Below, piece by piece: positions 35,210 through 44,143 of a stretch of DNA of 64,000 nt. A program made the translations under genes and the position numbers. The number at the start of each line of letters is the position of its first letter. Position 1 is the stretch's first letter. The stretch comes from Scandinavium sp036495715 (GTDB lineage: Bacteria; Pseudomonadota; Gammaproteobacteria; Enterobacterales; Enterobacteriaceae): positions 166,111 through 230,110 of the forward strand of contig DASXML010000076.1 in the NCBI GenBank assembly GCA_036495715.1. Direction: 5' to 3'. The notes under the pieces were generated by a model. It had not been told where the DNA came from, searched no databases, and saw nothing but the letters and a program-made list of their open reading frames with translations.

Positions 35210-37229
35210 TGGCTTCCTCCGAGACTGATCTGAAACGAACAAGCGCACTATCTCCCCCCTGCATTTTCCGGGTTTGATCCAGCGTACTGCCCAGCATGTC
35301 CTGAAGCGCGAGGAACATCTGGTTGCGCTTCATCTCTTCCGGGGGGGCATCCTTGCCGTATTGCGTCATCTGCTGCCTGAAATCTTCGCGGTATACTTTC
35401 CGTTGCAGCTCCAGCTCCGGCCAGGCTAATTCCAGCAACTGATTATTCAGGAACGGCAGATACTCCCCGGCCATCGAATGGCGGAAGGGATTCGGTGCAT
35501 GATCCATCAGTGGGTTGGTGTTGCGTGGGAAAATCTTCTGAATATCTGCGGCCGGAAACTCCCTGACAAACGCCTCCTGAGCCTCTTTCGCCTCTTCGTT
35601 TTCAGTCTCAGCCAGTGATGGGACAAGGAACAGTTTGATTTTATACTGCTGGCTGTAGCGAAGCCGACGGCAGGTATGGCTGTTCATCGTATTACATTCT
35701 TCATAGGAGCCGGTCTGAGTGGTACGGAAGAACACAACCGGCTTACCGTGATGCCAGAAATGCTCTCCGACATATGCCCCGGCCATCTGTGCCGGTAGCT
35801 CTGCTGTCAGCGTCCAGAAAAAACCCAGCGTACTGCCAAGAGGTCCGAACTTACCGTACAACCAGTTATCCAGATCGGCATCAAAAGGCACCGTGGTGAT
35901 CACATCACTGTCGTTGACATGCCGATAATGATTTATCTGGTACAAGTTCCCGACTGCATCAGCGGTAAAAGTGCGCGGCATACCATAAGTATAAAGCACC
36001 GGCTCATATCCTTTCATCTCCGCCGCATAAGTCAGCCCCAGTGCGCCGCCCAGACTATGCCCACAAATAAACAGCGTTTTCCCCCTATCCAAAAGATCTT
36101 TAATGCCATTGAGCTTTTCACCAAACCGCTCTTTAGCCAGCTTGTATGCATCCAGAAAACCGCCATGAATACATCCGGCCTTAGCCAGTTCGGGAGGACA
36201 GGGCTGAGGAGAATAGGAGCCATCTGTTAGCCAGTCAGGCACTTCCTGTGTGCCGCGCCATGCCACGATCACATGGGAAGTATTTTCCACGTAAAAAAAC
36301 TGCGTACTGTCCAGCAGGGGACGGGATTTCCCTTTTTCATCAGCGTGTCTGGAATCCAGAAATTCTGCGGTGGTGTAGCGCTCACGGAATGGAACATCCA
36401 CGACCAGCGCATGAGGGTACGCCGGGAACTCTTCATGTTTTGGCGTACAGGACAAATCCAGGCATTTGCGCTTGAAAAAATCCTCCACCATCGCTTTGTC
36501 CGCATAGGCCATATCCACCATGACGCCGAGGTTGTAGCCGTTCGCCAGCGAGTAATCCGTCGTGTCATGCAGGACCAATGACCACGCCCGGAACGGGCAG
36601 ATTTCGATAACATGGCGCTTTTCGAGCATCTCCCGCGCTATCTCTGTGCCCTTTAGCGACTTGCCCGGAGGAAAATGAAACTTTGGCGGCTCTTTATCCG
36701 TCCAGCCCTCTATCTCGGGCATCCTGTCGCACAGTTCGCCGATGGTGATATAGTGATGCACATAACCGTGCTGCTCTGCGCTAAGCTGCACATTAGAGCG
36801 CCATTTGGGATCGCGGGTTTCCGGTTTGAAGTAGTTATTGCTAACCGGCTGTGAGTTGGGATTACGGCTGAGTCCCAGCGGACGCTGCTCCATCTCGTCG
36901 GCCAGTTGCTGCCCGTCAACCTTCACATCAACGGTTACCCAGTAAAGATCATCGCAACGGACAAGCCCCTGACTGTCGGTAACACCGGCTGGCGGATTAG
37001 GTGGCGGCGTGGGGTTGAAGTCGTAGCCGCGACTTTTAGCGATAGCCACATCTTTATCAGAAGCCAGTGGGCGATACTCCAGCCGCACGTTCAGCCCGGA
37101 AACAGGCTTGTTATTCTCGTCAACAAACTGGAGTTCCAGCCAGTACTTGTGCCGCTCTCCACGACAGTAAACAACTTTCCCTTTAGGTTTTATGCTGGTA
37201 ACGGTCGTATTATCGCCGATGATTTCCAT
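35193..37229 (-). CDS. Class-3 lipase-like protein, candidate antibacterial effector
   Basis: 678 residues, no signal peptide or membrane segment. Residues about 15-100 (YWLELQFVDENNKPVSGLNVRLEY ends near GVTDSQGLVRC, shown here by their key blocks VSGLNV and TDSQGL) look like a transthyretin-like beta domain. The alpha/beta-hydrolase core follows: nucleophile Ser392 in GHSLGG, Asp442 in NDSDVI and His494 in HHGKPVVFF, the order and spacing of class 3 lipases. The tail has a charged helical stretch. Cytosolic synthesis, a lipase core and an overlapping lipoprotein gene fit type VI secretion phospholipase effectors (Tle-like), but no VgrG, Hcp, PAAR or adaptor gene is in the window. ATG at 37229 is chosen; a TTG 14 codons upstream is possible. 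Confidence 0.75.
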   Translation of the reverse strand: MEIIGDNTTVTSIKPKGKVVYCRGERHKYWLELQFVDENNKPVSGLNVRLEYRPLASDKDVAIAKSRGYDFNPTPPPNPPAGVTDSQGLVRCDDLYWVTVDVKVDGQQLADEMEQRPLGLSRNPNSQPVSNNYFKPETRDPKWRSNVQLSAEQHGYVHHYITIGELCDRMPEIEGWTDKEPPKFHFPPGKSLKGTEIAREMLEKRHVIEICPFRAWSLVLHDTTDYSLANGYNLGVMVDMAYADKAMVEDFFKRKCLDLSCTPKHEEFPAYPHALVVDVPFRERYTTAEFLDSRHADEKGKSRPLLDSTQFFYVENTSHVIVAWRGTQEVPDWLTDGSYSPQPCPPELAKAGCIHGGFLDAYKLAKERFGEKLNGIKDLLDRGKTLFICGHSLGGALGLTYAAEMKGYEPVLYTYGMPRTFTADAVGNLYQINHYRHVNDSDVITTVPFDADLDNWLYGKFGPLGSTLGFFWTLTAELPAQMAGAYVGEHFWHHGKPVVFFRTTQTGSYEECNTMNSHTCRRLRYSQQYKIKLFLVPSLAETENEEAKEAQEAFVREFPAADIQKIFPRNTNPLMDHAPNPFRHSMAGEYLPFLNNQLLELAWPELELQRKVYREDFRQQMTQYGKDAPPEEMKRNQMFLALQDMLGSTLDQTRKMQGGDSALVRFRSVSEEAIEMSH

Positions 37230-37369
37230 GTCTATACTATTGTCCTTGCATTTAAAATGGTTAAACAACACCCATCATACACCGCTCAAGACTTAACCAA
37301 AATTCTCTTTCAGGAAGAACATGCTACCGGGGGAATGCGTGAATTACTCAAGTCACTATCGGAAAAAAA

Positions 37370-37921
37370 TCAGAAATGCACCACAAACGGTGCCGTATCC
37401 GGCACAGAAACGGTGGTAGACGCTTTCAACTGCGGCGTGCCGATGTACAGGAAGCCGACGATTTTATCCTGACTGCGACACTGCAAACCGTCACGTACCA
37501 CCGGACTGTCAGTCAGTGCACCGCTGCGCCAGATACCGTTAAAACCTTGCGCGACTGCTGCCATTTGCATCGCCATCACCGCACAGCCTGCGGACATCTC
37601 TTGCTCCCACACCGGCACTTTATGCTGCTCCTGACATTTCGCCACAACAGCGATAATCAGCGGTGCACGGAACGGCGCATTGCGGGCCTTGTCGATGGCT
37701 TTTTCATCCTGCCCGGCAGCCATTGCGCCCTTTTCCAGCAGTTGACTGAAACGCTCGCGCCCTTCGCCTGCAATCACAAAGAACTGCCACGGTTGTAATG
37801 TGCCGTGATCTGGCGCGCGCAAGCCAGCACGCAGAATGTTTTCCAGCTGTTCACCTTCCGGCGCAGGGTCTGCCAGGCGGGAAGCGCTGCGGCGATTGAC
37901 CAGTAGTTCGAGTGCATCCAT
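37370..37921 (-). CDS. ydjA: Nitroreductase-family protein YdjA
   Basis: FMN-dependent nitroreductase-like protein, 183 residues, a minimal member of the family as in E. coli. RRSASRL near the N terminus and PDHGTLQPWQFFVI contact FMN; the fold is a dimer. Physiological substrate unclear. In E. coli it is next to selD; here the acid phosphatase/effector segment intervenes. Divergent from sppA. A short plus-strand open stretch at 37258-37380 between effector and ydjA is unexplained and may mark the segment boundary. Confidence 0.94.
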   Translation of the reverse strand: MDALELLVNRRSASRLADPAPEGEQLENILRAGLRAPDHGTLQPWQFFVIAGEGRERFSQLLEKGAMAAGQDEKAIDKARNAPFRAPLIIAVVAKCQEQHKVPVWEQEMSAGCAVMAMQMAAVAQGFNGIWRSGALTDSPVVRDGLQCRSQDKIVGFLYIGTPQLKASTTVSVPDTAPFVVHF

Positions 37922-38083
37922 TAAAGATCTCCTGTCATAGGGTTTTCACAAAATTAACATGACAGCAGAATTTGTTACAGCGCCGGAGGTGATTCCTGCT
38001 GACAAGCGGCAGCGGTGTCTTTAGGATAGCCACACGTCGCGCCTTTGCGGGCGGACCTCTATTCATTCAGGCAGGGAGTAAAC

Positions 38084-39937
38084 ATGCGAACCCTTTGGCG
38101 ATTCATTGCCGGATTCTTTAAATGGACATGGCGTCTGTTGAATTTCATCCGAGAACTGGTGCTGAACCTGTTCTTTATTTTGCTGGTGCTGGTATGCGCG
38201 GGCATCTGGATGCAGTTGAGCAACACCACGACGGAAAGCTCAGGACGCGGCGCGTTGCTGATGGACCTGACCGGCGTGGTGGTCGATAAACCGTCTTCAA
38301 CCAGCAAACTGGGCGCGATTGGTCGTCAGCTGTTAGGCGCAAGCTCTGACCGTTTGCAGGAAAACTCGCTGTTCGACATTGTGCAGACCCTTCGCCAGGC
38401 GAAAGACGACCGCAACATTACCGGTATCGTGCTGGATCTGAAAAACTTCGCCGGGGCCGATCAGCCTTCGATGCAGTACATCGGTAAAGCGCTGCGCGAA
38501 TTCCGCGACAGCGGCAAGCCGGTTTACGCCGTGGGTGATAACTACACCCAAGGCCAGTACTACCTCGCGAGCTTTGCCAACAAAATTTATCTCTCGCCGC
38601 AAGGCAGCGTCGATTTGCACGGCTTTGCCACCAACGGGCTGTATTACAAATCGCTGCTCGATAAGCTGAAAGTGACGACGCACGTATTCCGTGTGGGCAC
38701 CTATAAATCGGCGGTTGAGCCGTTCATCCGTGACGATATGTCTCCGGCTGCGCGTGAAGCAGACAGTCGCTGGATTGGCGAACTGTGGCAGAACTATCTC
38801 AACACCGTCGCCGCAAACCGTCAGACCACGCCGGAACAAATTTTCCCTGGTGCGCAAGGCATGCTCGACGGCCTGCGCAAAGTCGACGGCGATACCGCCA
38901 AATATGCACTTGATAACAAACTGGTGGATGTTCTGGCGTCCAGTACGGATGTAGAAAAAGCGCTGACCAAACAGTTTGGCTGGAGCAAAGCGGATAACGA
39001 TTATCGTGCCGTTAGCTATTACGACTACTCGCTGAAAACCCCGGCTGATACGGGTTCCAGCGTCGCGGTTATCTTTGCCAACGGCGCTATCATTGACGGT
39101 GACGAAACGCCGGGCAATGTCGGCGGCGACACCACCGCTTCGCAGATCCGCGATGCGCGTCTTGATCCGAAAGTGAAAGCTATCGTCCTGCGCGTAAACA
39201 GCCCAGGCGGCAGCGTCAGCGCCTCTGAGGTTATCCGTTCTGAACTGGCGGCCGCACGGGATGCCGGTAAACCGGTCGTCGTTTCAATGGGCGGCATGGC
39301 GGCTTCTGGCGGTTACTGGATCTCCACTCCGGCCAATTACATTGTGGCTAACGCCAGTACCCTGACGGGATCTATCGGTATCTTTGGTGTGATTAACACC
39401 GTGGAAAACAGTCTGGGCACCATCGGCGTGCACACGGATGGCGTATCGACGTCTCCGCTGGCGGACATTTCGATGACCAAAGCGTTGCCGCAGGAAGTGC
39501 AGGACATGATGCAACTCAGCATTGAGAGCGGTTATAAGCGCTTTATCACGCTGGTTGCCCAGTCTCGTCACAGCACGCCGGAACAAGTGGATAAAATCGC
39601 GCAGGGTCACGTGTGGACCGGTCAGGATGCGAAAGCGAATGGTCTGGTCGATAGCCTCGGTGATTTCGATGATGCCGTAGCGAAAGCCGCTGAACTGGCG
39701 AAACTTAAGCAGTGGCACATTGATTATTATCAGCAGGAGCCGACGTTCTTTAACTCGGTTATCGATAGCCTGAGTGGGTCCGTGCGCGCCGCGCTGCCAG
39801 AAGCGCTACAGGCTTATTTGCCTGCTCCGCTGGTCAGTGCCGCAAGCGTGATGAAAGCGGAAAGCGATAAACTCGCTGCCTTCAACGATCCACAAAATCG
39901 TTACTCGTTCTGTCTGACCTGCGCGAACGTGCGTTAA
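38084..39937 (+). CDS. sppA: Signal peptide peptidase SppA (protease IV, 67K type)
   Basis: Inner-membrane serine protease, 617 residues, which degrades cleaved signal peptides. One N-terminal transmembrane segment (about residues 20-45), then two tandem S49 peptidase domains; the catalytic Lys is in GTYKSAVEPF of the first and the nucleophile Ser in GGMAASGGYW of the second, the arrangement known for E. coli (Lys209/Ser409). ATG at 38084 follows GGGAG; the frame opens 13 codons earlier without ribosome site. Confidence 0.97.
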   Translation: MRTLWRFIAGFFKWTWRLLNFIRELVLNLFFILLVLVCAGIWMQLSNTTTESSGRGALLMDLTGVVVDKPSSTSKLGAIGRQLLGASSDRLQENSLFDIVQTLRQAKDDRNITGIVLDLKNFAGADQPSMQYIGKALREFRDSGKPVYAVGDNYTQGQYYLASFANKIYLSPQGSVDLHGFATNGLYYKSLLDKLKVTTHVFRVGTYKSAVEPFIRDDMSPAAREADSRWIGELWQNYLNTVAANRQTTPEQIFPGAQGMLDGLRKVDGDTAKYALDNKLVDVLASSTDVEKALTKQFGWSKADNDYRAVSYYDYSLKTPADTGSSVAVIFANGAIIDGDETPGNVGGDTTASQIRDARLDPKVKAIVLRVNSPGGSVSASEVIRSELAAARDAGKPVVVSMGGMAASGGYWISTPANYIVANASTLTGSIGIFGVINTVENSLGTIGVHTDGVSTSPLADISMTKALPQEVQDMMQLSIESGYKRFITLVAQSRHSTPEQVDKIAQGHVWTGQDAKANGLVDSLGDFDDAVAKAAELAKLKQWHIDYYQQEPTFFNSVIDSLSGSVRAALPEALQAYLPAPLVSAASVMKAESDKLAAFNDPQNRYSFCLTCANVR

Positions 39938-39946
39938 TCCTGACTC

Positions 39947-39984
39947 GCCGGGCGGCGCGCTGCGTCTGCCCGGCCCTTTCCTTT
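39947..39984 (+). terminator. REP-like hairpin and T-rich tail after sppA
   Basis: GCCGGGC (39947-39953) pairs with GCCCGGC (39968-39974), followed by CCTTTCCTTTT. Ten bases after the sppA stop; it resembles a single REP unit and could terminate sppA. Confidence 0.55.
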
Positions 39985-40117
39985 TAGCCTCATCCCCGCT
40001 GCGCCGTCCGGCGACACACGTAAATACACGTCCATGACAGACGCGTCGTTTCCCGACCTGCAAGTTGCTGTGTAACCGGATATACTGCGCCGGTATATAC
40101 CTAACCAAAACGACGCC

Positions 40118-41134
40118 ATGCAAAAGAAATCGATTTACGTTGCCTACACTGGCGGGACCATCGGGATGCAGCGCTCTGAACAGGGCTACATTCCGGTTTC
40201 CGGCCACCTCCAGCGCCAATTAGCGTTGATGCCTGAGTTTCATCGCCCGGAAATGCCGGATTTCACCATCCATGAATACGCCCCGCTGATGGATTCATCC
40301 GATATGACGCCAGAAGACTGGCAGCATATCGCTGAAGATATTCAGGCACATTACGATGAATACGATGGCTTCGTGATCCTGCACGGCACTGACACCATGG
40401 CGTTCACCGCCTCGGCGCTGTCGTTTATGCTGGAAAACCTCGGTAAACCGGTCATTGTGACAGGGTCACAAATCCCATTAGCAGAGCTGCGTTCAGACGG
40501 GCAAATCAATCTGCTGAATGCCTTGTACGTGGCGGCAAATTACCCGATTAACGAAGTGACGCTGTTCTTCAACAATCGCCTGTATCGCGGCAACCGCACT
40601 ACCAAAGCCCACGCCGATGGCTTTGACGCGTTCGCTTCACCCAATCTGCAACCGCTGCTGGAAGCCGGGATCCACATTCGCCGTTTAGGCACACCACCCG
40701 CCCCCCACGGGACCGGTGAACTGATCGTACATCGTATTACTCCGCAGCCGATTGGCGTGGTGACCATTTATCCGGGCATTTCCTCCGATGTGGTGCGCAA
40801 TTTCCTGCTCCAGCCTGTAAAAGCGCTGATTCTGCGCTCCTATGGCGTTGGTAATGCTCCACAAAACGGTCAGTTCCTGAAAGAGTTGGCTGAGGCCAGC
40901 AATCGCGGCATTGTGGTTATCAACCTCACCCAGTGCATGTCCGGTAAGGTCAATATGGGCGGCTATGCCACCGGTAACGCCCTCGCCCATGCGGGTGTCG
41001 TCAGCGGTTTTGATATGACCGTGGAAGCGACGCTGACCAAACTCCACTATCTGTTGACGCAAGGGCTGGATGTCGACGCCGTGCGTACTGCGATGCAGCA
41101 AAACCTGCGCGGTGAACTGACACCCGACGAGTAA
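40118..41134 (+). CDS. ansA: L-asparaginase I AnsA (cytoplasmic)
   Basis: Type I L-asparaginase, 338 residues, hydrolysing asparagine to aspartate and ammonia in the cytosol. First catalytic Thr in YTGGTIGM and second in HGTDTMAF, both conserved; no signal peptide, which separates it from periplasmic AnsB. Nine bases upstream of pncA, with which it forms a two-gene operon as in E. coli. Confidence 0.97.
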   Translation: MQKKSIYVAYTGGTIGMQRSEQGYIPVSGHLQRQLALMPEFHRPEMPDFTIHEYAPLMDSSDMTPEDWQHIAEDIQAHYDEYDGFVILHGTDTMAFTASALSFMLENLGKPVIVTGSQIPLAELRSDGQINLLNALYVAANYPINEVTLFFNNRLYRGNRTTKAHADGFDAFASPNLQPLLEAGIHIRRLGTPPAPHGTGELIVHRITPQPIGVVTIYPGISSDVVRNFLLQPVKALILRSYGVGNAPQNGQFLKELAEASNRGIVVINLTQCMSGKVNMGGYATGNALAHAGVVSGFDMTVEATLTKLHYLLTQGLDVDAVRTAMQQNLRGELTPDE

Positions 41135-41143
41135 GGAGCAACA

Positions 41144-41785
41144 ATGAACGCACGAGCGCTGTTACTGGTTGATATTCAGAACGATTTTTGTGCCGGCGGT
41201 GCCCTTGCGGTACCAGAAGGCGACAGTACGGTGGACGTGGCTAACGCCATGATTCACTGGTGTGTGGTTCGCGGTGATGCGGTGGTTGCAAGCCAGGACT
41301 GGCACCCGGCTAATCACGGCAGTTTTGCCCGTCAGCACGGTGTGAAACCCTACACGCAAGGCGTGCTCGACGGCTTGCCACAAACGTTCTGGCCCGATCA
41401 CTGTGTTCAGAATAGCATCGGTGCACAGCTGCACCCGATGCTCAACAGTGAGTTTATCGACCTGGTGTTTCCGAAAGGCGAAGCGGTCAATATCGACAGC
41501 TACAGCGCCTTCTTCGATAACGGTCATCGCCAGAAAACCGGGCTTGACGAGTGGTTGAAGGCGCATAACGTGTCCGAACTTATCGTGATGGGATTAGCGA
41601 CCGATTACTGTGTGAAATTTACGGTGCTGGATGCGTTGAAACTTGGCTATGAAGTGAATGTGATTACGGACGGCTGTCGCGGCGTAAATCTTAATCCGCA
41701 GGATAGCGTTGAGGCATTTATGGCGATGGCCGCTGAGGGCGCTACGCTTTATACCTTCGATGACTGGCAGGAAACGCAGGCCTGA
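41144..41785 (+). CDS. pncA: Nicotinamidase PncA
   Basis: Isochorismatase-fold amidohydrolase, 213 residues, converting nicotinamide to nicotinate for NAD recycling (also acts on pyrazinamide). The catalytic triad Asp10, Lys111 and Cys156 is intact (LVDIQNDF, FPKGEA, ATDYCVKF), and the metal site Asp52/His54 is in SQDWHP. Preceded by AAGGAG; second gene of ansA-pncA. nadE earlier in the window completes the same salvage route. Confidence 0.97.
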   Translation: MNARALLLVDIQNDFCAGGALAVPEGDSTVDVANAMIHWCVVRGDAVVASQDWHPANHGSFARQHGVKPYTQGVLDGLPQTFWPDHCVQNSIGAQLHPMLNSEFIDLVFPKGEAVNIDSYSAFFDNGHRQKTGLDEWLKAHNVSELIVMGLATDYCVKFTVLDALKLGYEVNVITDGCRGVNLNPQDSVEAFMAMAAEGATLYTFDDWQETQA

Positions 41786-41800
41786 CGTGTCGGGATGATT

Positions 41801-41828
41801 GCCCGGTAGCGCTTTGCGCTGACCGGGC
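41801..41828 (+). repeat. REP element after pncA
   Basis: GCCCGGTAGCGC, TTT loop, GCGCT-G-ACCGGGC: a single REP palindrome with the usual one-base bulge, between convergent pncA and yeaC. Confidence 0.8.
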
Positions 41829-41876
41829 CCACAAAATCCATGCATGTTAGGCGTCAACGTCACCCGACAAAAAACG

Positions 41877-42155
41877 TTACTGCATTTTCAGCGTGGCAAT
41901 CGGTTTTGGCACGATCCCAAAATCTTCTTTCAACTGCTGTTTGCTTTTCATCACCATCTGCCCTTTCGTATCAATGGTCATGTGCTGTGCTTCGGTGTTG
42001 TAGCGTGCTTGCCACAGCATCACCAATTGCAGGCAGTTCTCTTTCTGTTCGGACGTTAGCGCGACGCCATCCGGCCATTTACCCAGCTCTACAGCAGTCG
42101 CAAGACGCTGGTAAACGTCCTCCGTCATACCGTCGATAATCTGTTCAATTTCCAC
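41877..42155 (-). CDS. yeaC: YeaC, DUF1315 protein
   Basis: 92 residues, function unknown, strongly similar to E. coli YeaC (AVELGKWPDGVALT, NCLQLVMLWQAR). Start GTG at 42155: it aligns with the E. coli initiator, whereas an upstream in-frame GTG at 42167 overlaps the only Shine-Dalgarno (GAGGAG). Lies 42 bases downstream of msrB, probably in one transcript. Confidence 0.9.
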   Translation of the reverse strand: MEIEQIIDGMTEDVYQRLATAVELGKWPDGVALTSEQKENCLQLVMLWQARYNTEAQHMTIDTKGQMVMKSKQQLKEDFGIVPKPIATLKMQ

Positions 42156-42197
42156 GATCCGGTCCACTCCTCAGGAATAATTTGCTGAATCGTTTCT

Positions 42198-42611
42198 TCA
42201 GCCTTTAGTCTGGCCGCCATTTTGCTCATCGGTGAAGCTCAATGACGCCGAGTTCACACAATAACGCTCACCGGTGGGTTGTGGTCCATCCGGGAATACG
42301 TGACCGAGATGTGCATCACAGTTTCCGCAACGTATTTCCGTGCGCTGCATGCCGTGGGCGTAGTCATTGAGGTATTTAATCGCCGTATCGTTTACCGGCT
42401 CATAAAAACTCGGCCAGCCGCAGCCAGAATCAAACTTGCTTTCCGCGGTGAACAACGGGGTATCACACACCAGGCAGTGGTAGATGCCGTCACGCTTATT
42501 ATGCAGTAGCCGCCCGGTGAATGGCGGCTCGGTGCCGTGTTTCTGCGTCACGTAAAACTGCATCTCGCTGAGAGAGCCTTTTAGCTCTTCGGGGGAAGGT
42601 TTGTCGGTCAT
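42198..42611 (-). CDS. msrB: Methionine-R-sulfoxide reductase MsrB
   Basis: Repairs the R-epimer of methionine sulfoxide in proteins, 137 residues. Catalytic Cys in ERYCVNSASL; a structural zinc is held by CLVC and CGNC. ATG at 42611 gives the E. coli-like start (TDKPSPEELK); the frame extends upstream without similarity. Divergent from gapA. Confidence 0.96.
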   Translation of the reverse strand: MTDKPSPEELKGSLSEMQFYVTQKHGTEPPFTGRLLHNKRDGIYHCLVCDTPLFTAESKFDSGCGWPSFYEPVNDTAIKYLNDYAHGMQRTEIRCGNCDAHLGHVFPDGPQPTGERYCVNSASLSFTDEQNGGQTKG

Positions 42612-42728
42612 AGGCTCAAATCTCACTGTATTTAGGGACCACTTCTGCCGCAATTCTAACAAAACATTAACAATGGAGTGCGAACTTTTGTTCTAAACTT
42701 ATTCGTTGCGAAAGGGCAGCCAGGTAAT

Positions 42729-42744
42729 TGTGATGTAAATCACA
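42729..42744 (+). promoter_or_regulatory. CRP-binding site in the msrB-gapA gap
   Basis: TGTGATGTAAATCACA is a full CRP consensus (TGTGA-N6-TCACA), about 220 bases upstream of gapA and 118 upstream of msrB. gapA has several promoters in E. coli, including a CRP-dependent one, so gapA is the likelier target. The 339-base gap holds no gene. Confidence 0.8.
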
Positions 42745-42879
42745 TTTTTATCTCTTATGGCCTTTAAAATTCCCGGCGCAGCCCCCATATGAAAATCGGG
42801 CAAAAGGATGAGTGAGACAATCAGTCGTGCAAAGGTTGTGCAGAGGATTGATTTGTCGCAATGATTGACACGATTCCGC

Positions 42880-42907
42880 TTGACGCTGCGTAAGGTTTTT
42901 GTAATTT
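42880..42907 (+). promoter_or_regulatory. Main sigma70 promoter of gapA
   Basis: TTGACG at 42880 and TAATTT at 42902 with a 16-base spacer, 43 bases before the start codon; it resembles E. coli gapA P1 as I remember it. Confidence 0.65.
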
Positions 42908-42950
42908 TACAGGCAACCTTTTATTCACTAATAAATAGCTGGTGGAATAT

Positions 42951-43946
42951 ATGACTATCAAAGTAGGTATCAACGGTTTTGGCCGTATCGGCCGTATTGT
43001 TTTCCGTGCTGCTCAGGAACGTTCTGACATCGAAATCGTTGCAATCAACGACCTGTTAGACGCTGAATACATGGCTTACATGCTGAAATACGACTCAACT
43101 CACGGTCGTTTCAACGGTACTGTAGAAGTCAAAGACGGCCACCTGGTTGTTAACGGCAAAACTATCCGTGTTACCGCAGAACGTGACCCGGCTAACCTGA
43201 AGTGGAACGAAGTTAACGTTGACGTTGTTGCTGAAGCAACCGGTCTGTTCCTGACCGACGAAACTGCTCGTAAGCACATCACCGCTGGCGCTAAGAAAGT
43301 GGTTCTGACTGGTCCATCTAAAGACAAGACTCCAATGTTTGTTAAAGGTGCCAACTTCGAAAAATATGCTGGCCAGGATATCGTTTCTAACGCATCTTGC
43401 ACCACCAACTGCCTGGCTCCGCTGGCGAAAGTTATCAACGACAACTTCGGTATCATCGAAGGTCTGATGACCACCGTTCACGCGACCACCGCGACTCAGA
43501 AAACCGTTGATGGCCCGTCTCACAAAGACTGGCGCGGCGGCCGCGGCGCAGCTCAGAACATCATCCCATCTTCTACCGGTGCTGCTAAAGCGGTAGGCGT
43601 TGTTCTGCCAGAACTGAACGGTAAAATCACCGGTATGGCGTTCCGCGTTCCTACTCCAAACGTATCCGTTGTTGACCTGACCGTTCGTCTGGAAAAAGCA
43701 GCGTCTTACGAAGAAATCAAGAAAGCAATCAAAGCGGCTTCTGAAGGCGCAATGAAAGGCGTTCTGGGTTACACCGAAGACGACGTTGTTTCTACCGATT
43801 TCAACGGCGAAATCTGCACTTCCGTGTTCGATGCTAAAGCCGGTATCGCACTGAACGACAACTTCGTGAAACTGGTTTCCTGGTACGACAACGAAACCGG
43901 CTACTCAAACAAAGTTCTGGACCTGATCGCTCACATCTCCAAATAA
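42951..43946 (+). CDS. gapA: Glyceraldehyde-3-phosphate dehydrogenase GapA
   Basis: Glycolytic NAD-dependent dehydrogenase, 331 residues. NAD-binding GINGFGRIGR at the N terminus, catalytic Cys150 in ASCTTNCLAP and His177 in the TVHATTATQ segment. The codon use is strongly biased to optimal codons (for example CTG, GAA, AAA, CGT), unlike its neighbours, as expected for one of the most abundant proteins. ATG at 42951 follows GGTGG. Monocistronic with a strong terminator. Confidence 0.99.
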   Translation: MTIKVGINGFGRIGRIVFRAAQERSDIEIVAINDLLDAEYMAYMLKYDSTHGRFNGTVEVKDGHLVVNGKTIRVTAERDPANLKWNEVNVDVVAEATGLFLTDETARKHITAGAKKVVLTGPSKDKTPMFVKGANFEKYAGQDIVSNASCTTNCLAPLAKVINDNFGIIEGLMTTVHATTATQKTVDGPSHKDWRGGRGAAQNIIPSSTGAAKAVGVVLPELNGKITGMAFRVPTPNVSVVDLTVRLEKAASYEEIKKAIKAASEGAMKGVLGYTEDDVVSTDFNGEICTSVFDAKAGIALNDNFVKLVSWYDNETGYSNKVLDLIAHISK

Positions 43947-43970
43947 GTTGAGATGAGAAACTGATCAATA

Positions 43971-43996
43971 AAGGCGACTTCGGTCGCCTTTTTTTA
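43971..43996 (+). terminator. Terminator of gapA
   Basis: AAGGCGA/TCGCCTT 7-bp stem with a CTTCGG tetraloop region and a TTTTTTTATTT tail. Confidence 0.93.
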
Positions 43997-44143
43997 TTTA
44001 CACGTCTTCCTTCACGCTGCCTCTTCGTTGGCTGCGCTTTCGGATCCCGGTCACATAGTTATCTATGCTCCCGGCACCCTCAAGCTTGCCGCCTTGATGC
44101 AACCCGAATGATTTTGTGTAAAAACTAAATATAGGATTGCATC

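Noticed and set aside
37258..37380. Short plus-strand frame (VKQHPSYTAQDLTK) between effector and ydjA, considered as a transposase remnant
   Set aside because: Too short to assign; no terminal repeats or second fragment could be seen.
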